A model generated the notes under the pieces. It had not been told where the DNA came from. It made no database searches and was given only the letters and a program-made list of their open reading frames with translations. Source: DATDRM01 sp035291705 (GTDB lineage Bacteria > Chloroflexota > Anaerolineae > Anaerolineales > UBA4823). Taken from it: a stretch of 8,975 nucleotides of DNA. The position numbers and the translations under genes are program-made. The stretch is taken from contig DATDRM010000352.1 of NCBI GenBank assembly GCA_035291705.1, forward strand, positions 1-8,975. Direction: 5' to 3'. Every line of letters begins with the position of its first letter. The first letter of the stretch is position 1. Positions 6,584-8,975 of the stretch are shown here, piece after piece.

Positions 6584-7713
6584 TTGCCGAGGTGCATGGG
6601 CATGATCACATGCAGGAAACTGTCCTCGCCAACCGGACGGATGACTCCCGGGGCGGTGTCCAGGGTGGTTTCCAGGGCGACGTTGGGGGTTTTGATCACA
6701 TCCAGCACTTCGCGCAGGAAGCGCACATTGAAGGCGATCAGCAGGGGCGGGCCTTCGATGGAGGCATCTATCTCGGTTTGGTTGAACCCGGTTTCTTCGG
6801 ATTGGCCCGAAATCATGATGGTCCCGGGTTTTAGATCACCGCCGGGGGTGATATTGATGCGGGCAATATGAGAACCCTCGCGGGCAAAGATCTCGGCCTG
6901 CTTGCAGGCTTTCAGAAAGGCTGAGGTGGAGAGCACGCTGCGCGTCTGGTATCCACGGGGAATGATCTGTTCGTAATCGGGGAAGGAGCCTTCGATGAGT
7001 TGCGAGACCAGTTCCACATCCTTCATATGGAAGATGACCTGACCGCGCCCGGGAGGCAACACCATCGTGATGGCTTGATCGCCATCGCCGGCGATGCGGG
7101 CGAGTTCGGTAAGGGCGCGGGCGGGGATGGTTGAGCTTACCGGGCGAGCCACCCCCGAAGATAGCGCGGCTTTACGCACAGACAAACGAAAACCATCGGC
7201 GGCTGCCAGGGTGATCTTTTCCCCATTGACAGTGACCAGCACCCCGGTCAGGACGGGGCGGGCTTCGTCGGTAGAAGCGGCGAATGCCACTTGCTGGATC
7301 ATTTCCTTGAAGTCGGCAACGTTGATCTGGATGCCGTCCGCCAGGTCTGGCACCGGCATCGGTGGAAATTCCTGCGAATCGATGCATTTCAAATCTGTGT
7401 TGGAAGAACCACAGCGCATGTTGAGCGTTTGGGTCCGTACGGTCAAGGACATGTCCACTTGCTTGTCGGCCAGAGTGCTGACCAGCTCGGTGAAGGTGCG
7501 CGCCGGCACTGTGGTTGAGCCTTCCTCCTGGATTTTCGCTCCAATCCAGCAGGTGATGCCCAGTTCCAGATTGGTTGCCGAGAGGCGCAACCGGCCCTCA
7601 TCCGTCGCAACCAATACATTTGCCAGCACGGGAAGCGTGCTGCGGGGCGAAACTGCCCGGGAGACGATGTTCAAGCCGTGGGCTAAGTTCTCTTGCAGGA
7701 CAGATATCTTCAT
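6580..7713 (-). CDS. dnaN: DNA polymerase III beta subunit (sliding clamp)
   Basis: Ring-forming processivity clamp that holds DNA polymerase III and other partners on DNA. The 377-residue product begins MKISVLQENLAHGL and continues with the clamp signatures SPRSTLPVLANVLV, LRLSATNLELGI, TVPARTFTELV and TDLKCIDSQEFPPMP, a middle domain with FAASTDEARPVLTGVLV and ADGFRLSVRK, ALTELARI, and a third domain ending in HVIMPMHLGN, where the usual C-terminal P-M-R/H-L occurs. Three-domain length and order are normal. The frame is open to 7755, but the ATG at 7713 is chosen because GAGGT (7722-7726) lies eight bases before it and the family N-terminus starts there. dnaA and recF are not beside it, unlike the common dnaA-dnaN-recF order. 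Upstream it faces a diguanylate cyclase gene across a shared promoter region; downstream a separate promoter drives the ATP-grasp/kinase pair, though readthrough is possible because no terminator with a T-tract lies between. Confidence 0.97.
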   Translation of the reverse strand: MKISVLQENLAHGLNIVSRAVSPRSTLPVLANVLVATDEGRLRLSATNLELGITCWIGAKIQEEGSTTVPARTFTELVSTLADKQVDMSLTVRTQTLNMRCGSSNTDLKCIDSQEFPPMPVPDLADGIQINVADFKEMIQQVAFAASTDEARPVLTGVLVTVNGEKITLAAADGFRLSVRKAALSSGVARPVSSTIPARALTELARIAGDGDQAITMVLPPGRGQVIFHMKDVELVSQLIEGSFPDYEQIIPRGYQTRSVLSTSAFLKACKQAEIFAREGSHIARINITPGGDLKPGTIMISGQSEETGFNQTEIDASIEGPPLLIAFNVRFLREVLDVIKTPNVALETTLDTAPGVIRPVGEDSFLHVIMPMHLGN

Positions 7714-7746
7714 AGCAACCGACCTCGCTTCGGTGGAGTTGCCAAG

Positions 7747-7775
7747 AGTATACATCGAGTGGCCTAAATTTACCA
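7747..7775 (-). promoter_or_regulatory. Candidate proximal dnaN promoter
   Basis: TATACT (7752-7747, minus strand) is a five-of-six -10 match preceded by TG, but the -35 at 17-bp spacing is poor (TGGTAA, 7775-7770). It would give a leader of about 27 bases before dnaN. Confidence 0.35.
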
Positions 7776-7869
7776 GTGGAAGAGGCTGGAAGCGACGAAG
7801 GACCTAATACTGGCGACACCCCATAAAAGGTCGTGTTTATACGAAGCTAGCCGAAATGATTATTGAACA

Positions 7870-7898
7870 CTAATAAATTGTTGAACAGTAGTTGACAA
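7870..7898 (-). promoter_or_regulatory. Candidate distal dnaN promoter
   Basis: TTGTCA (7898-7893, minus strand), 17 bases, then TATTAG (7875-7870). The -35 is a five-of-six match and the -10 four of six. Its -35 overlaps that of the opposite promoter. Confidence 0.4.
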
Positions 7899-7901
7899 TT
7901 T
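7875..7901. promoter_or_regulatory. Imperfect palindrome over the divergent -35 boxes, possible operator
   Basis: AAATTGT (7875-7881) is inverted as ACAATTT (7895-7901), and inside it AAC (7884-7886) faces GTT (7891-7893); one extra base breaks perfect symmetry. The core GAAC-AGTA-GTTG differs by one base from the GAAC-N4-GTTC LexA box of Gram-positive bacteria, which is suggestive only. Confidence 0.4.
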
Positions 7902-7920
7902 TCGCACACCCGTCTAAACT
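7892..7920 (+). promoter_or_regulatory. Sigma70-like promoter of the REC-GGDEF gene
   Basis: A consensus TTGACA (7892-7897), exactly 17 bases, then TAAACT (7915-7920). The predicted start, near 7927, leaves a leader of about 53 bases before the TTG start codon. Confidence 0.55.
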
Positions 7921-7968
7921 TGGGTACGTAATAACTCGCTTGAGCTATCGTCTCAAGTTGAACCTGGC

Positions 7969-7973
7969 AGGAG
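7969..7973 (+). promoter_or_regulatory. Ribosome binding site deciding a TTG start
   Basis: AGGAG lies six bases before the TTG at 7980. No ATG or GTG near the beginning of the receiver domain has a comparable site, so this supports TTG initiation of the response regulator. Confidence 0.6.
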
Positions 7974-7979
7974 CGGAGA

Positions 7980-8879
7980 TTGTCATACTCGAAGTTTGTC
8001 AGACCGATCAAGGTTTTGGTGATAGAAGAAGGCAAGCCCGAATCCACCCCCTGGTATCAGGTGGTCTCGGTTAGCGTAAACGCCGGGCAATTTGAAGCAA
8101 CCCGCGCGAGCAGTCTAAGCAATGCGCTGGCTGCTCTGGAGCGAGAGCCATTCGATGTGATCTTGCTGGATCTCGTCTTGCCGGATAGCCTGGGAACCAA
8201 TACTTTTTCACAGGTCTATGCCCGCGTGCCCGAGACACCGATCGTGGTTACTTCCCAACTGGATGACAAGGACCAGGCAGTTAAGGTTTTGCAAGAAGGG
8301 GCGCAGGATTACCTGGTTAAGGGGGAAATGGATGCCATTCACTTGCGACGGGCTTTGCTCTACGCCATCGAACGCCATCGGACGAAGGTCATGTTGCACC
8401 ACCTGTCCTTCAACGACGATCTGACCGGCTTGCTCAACCGCCGCGGCTTTTTGTCGCTGGCACAGCAGCAATTAAAAATCGCCCAGCGCGAAAACTGGGA
8501 ACTACCCCTGTTTTTCGCTGACCTCGATGGTCTAAAGAATATTAATGACAACTTCGGCCATCCAGAAGGCGATCGCGCCTTGCAGGCAATCGCTACCATT
8601 CTCAAAGAGACTTTCCGAACTTCTGATCTGCTCGCTCGTTTGGGGGGAGATGAATTCATTATGCTGGCAATCAACGCCCCGGCAGCTGGCATCCAGACGA
8701 TATTAGCCCGTCTGCAACGCAACCTCGACCGCTATAATGCGCAGAACCGTTACTACCAATTGTCTTTGAGCATTGGAGTAGCACAATTCGATCCGCGGCA
8801 TGAAACGACTTTAGAAGAACTGATCATCGAAGCGGACAAGTCCCTCTACGACCACAAACGCCGTAAGCGGATGGCCTGA
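7980..8879 (+). CDS. Response regulator with GGDEF domain (diguanylate cyclase)
   Basis: Cytoplasmic signalling protein of 299 residues, a receiver domain joined to a GGDEF domain (PleD/WspR-like layout), predicted to make cyclic di-GMP from two GTP when phosphorylated. Receiver, about 10-130: acidic pair Glu16-Glu17 where Asp residues are usual, phospho-acceptor Asp64 in ILLDLVLPD, Thr91 and Lys114 (YLVKG). GGDEF, about 140-298: DDLTGLLNRRGF, metal-binding Asp181 in FADLDGLKNINDNFGH, GGDEF at 222-226 intact, and an inhibitory I-site RTSD (213-216) at the expected five-residue distance, then LSLSIGVAQF and ADKSLYDHKRRKR. The enzyme is therefore predicted active and product-inhibited. It starts at TTG with a good Shine-Dalgarno. 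No sensor kinase is nearby, so it looks like an orphan regulator. It is divergent from dnaN and ends before a strong terminator. Confidence 0.93.
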   Translation: MSYSKFVRPIKVLVIEEGKPESTPWYQVVSVSVNAGQFEATRASSLSNALAALEREPFDVILLDLVLPDSLGTNTFSQVYARVPETPIVVTSQLDDKDQAVKVLQEGAQDYLVKGEMDAIHLRRALLYAIERHRTKVMLHHLSFNDDLTGLLNRRGFLSLAQQQLKIAQRENWELPLFFADLDGLKNINDNFGHPEGDRALQAIATILKETFRTSDLLARLGGDEFIMLAINAPAAGIQTILARLQRNLDRYNAQNRYYQLSLSIGVAQFDPRHETTLEELIIEADKSLYDHKRRKRMA

Positions 8880-8898
8880 GATTGGCAGTTAAAAAGAC

Positions 8899-8935
8899 CG
8901 CCCTGCCTGGTTGGGGGGGGCAACCAGGCAGGGCG
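8899..8935. terminator. Strong hairpin terminator after the GGDEF gene
   Basis: A perfect 15-bp stem, CGCCCTGCCTGGTTG (8899-8913) with CAACCAGGCAGGGCG (8921-8935), around a loop of seven G. Five A residues at 8891-8895 become a T-run on the minus strand, while the plus-strand tail is only moderately T-rich (ATTATTATT). It probably works in both directions and may also end a leftward gene beyond the window. Confidence 0.85.
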
Positions 8936-8975
8936 ACTTCGATTATTATTACACAATTCGCCTAAAAAAGCAAGG

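Larger units (their letters stand above)
7714..7979. other. 266-bp divergent regulatory gap between dnaN and the REC-GGDEF gene
   Basis: No coding signal is visible. The stretch 7855-7905 is clearly more AT-rich than its surroundings and carries the divergent promoters. It also holds two direct repeats, TTGAACACTA (7863-7872) and TTGAACAGTA (7881-7890), 18 bp apart. A small inverted repeat, CTTGAG/CTCAAG (7939-7944/7952-7957), lies in the expected leader of the GGDEF gene. I see no DnaA box (TTATCCACA) that would suggest an origin. Confidence 0.6.

Noticed and set aside
7094..7807. 237-residue open frame opposite dnaN, and similar long frames opposite the ATP-grasp and kinase genes
   Set aside because: These are antisense shadows of strongly recognised genes, with low-complexity, R/S/A-rich products and no family resemblance.
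7714..7979. Replication origin next to dnaN
   Set aside because: Although part is AT-rich, no DnaA-box clusters (TTATCCACA or its complement) are visible and dnaA is not adjacent.
7921..7979. c-di-GMP riboswitch in the GGDEF leader
   Set aside because: The leader is only about 50 bases with one 6-bp hairpin, too short for GEMM-type architecture.

Overview
The window is a GC-rich, tightly packed bacterial segment. It carries seven protein genes (one cut by the left edge) and no RNA genes, insertion sequences or CRISPR arrays. The gene mix is split TrkA-type regulatory subunits, a large PEP-synthase-like ATP-grasp protein without its phosphohistidine domain, a bacterial deoxynucleoside kinase, and a dnaN standing apart from dnaA. 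This fits a Chloroflexota (Anaerolineae-like) genome best, but that placement is an impression from protein style and not a proof.

Left block, plus strand (1-3416): the C-terminal two thirds of a P2-type cation-pumping ATPase, then two half-size TrkA/RCK proteins. The ATPase and first TrkA overlap by ATGA, and the second TrkA follows with a 2-nt gap, so they look like one translationally coupled operon. The ATPase ion-site motifs resemble Na,K-ATPase more than the Ca2+ pump. Together with the NAD-binding RCK proteins, this suggests monovalent-cation (K+/Na+) homeostasis. A hairpin at 3428-3479 separates this block from the converging next one.

Middle block, minus strand (3490-7713): in transcription order, dnaN (DNA polymerase III sliding clamp), the ATP-grasp 'PEP/pyruvate-binding domain' protein, and a deoxynucleoside kinase. 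The last two overlap by ATGA. Between dnaN and the ATP-grasp gene lies a good sigma70-like promoter whose -35 uses the dnaN stop codon. A perfect 12-bp palindrome covers the expected transcription start, a likely operator. The block links the replication clamp to deoxynucleotide salvage and an enzyme of unknown reaction.

Right block, plus strand (7980-8879): a response-regulator/GGDEF diguanylate cyclase read divergently from dnaN. The 266-bp gap between them holds back-to-back promoters with overlapping -35 boxes inside an imperfect palindrome. The gene ends in a strong 15-bp stem terminator, probably bidirectional.

The least explained items are the ATP-grasp protein with its C-terminal GPGRWG module coupled to a deoxynucleoside kinase, its palindromic control site, and the Na,K-like ATPase + RCK + RCK cassette.
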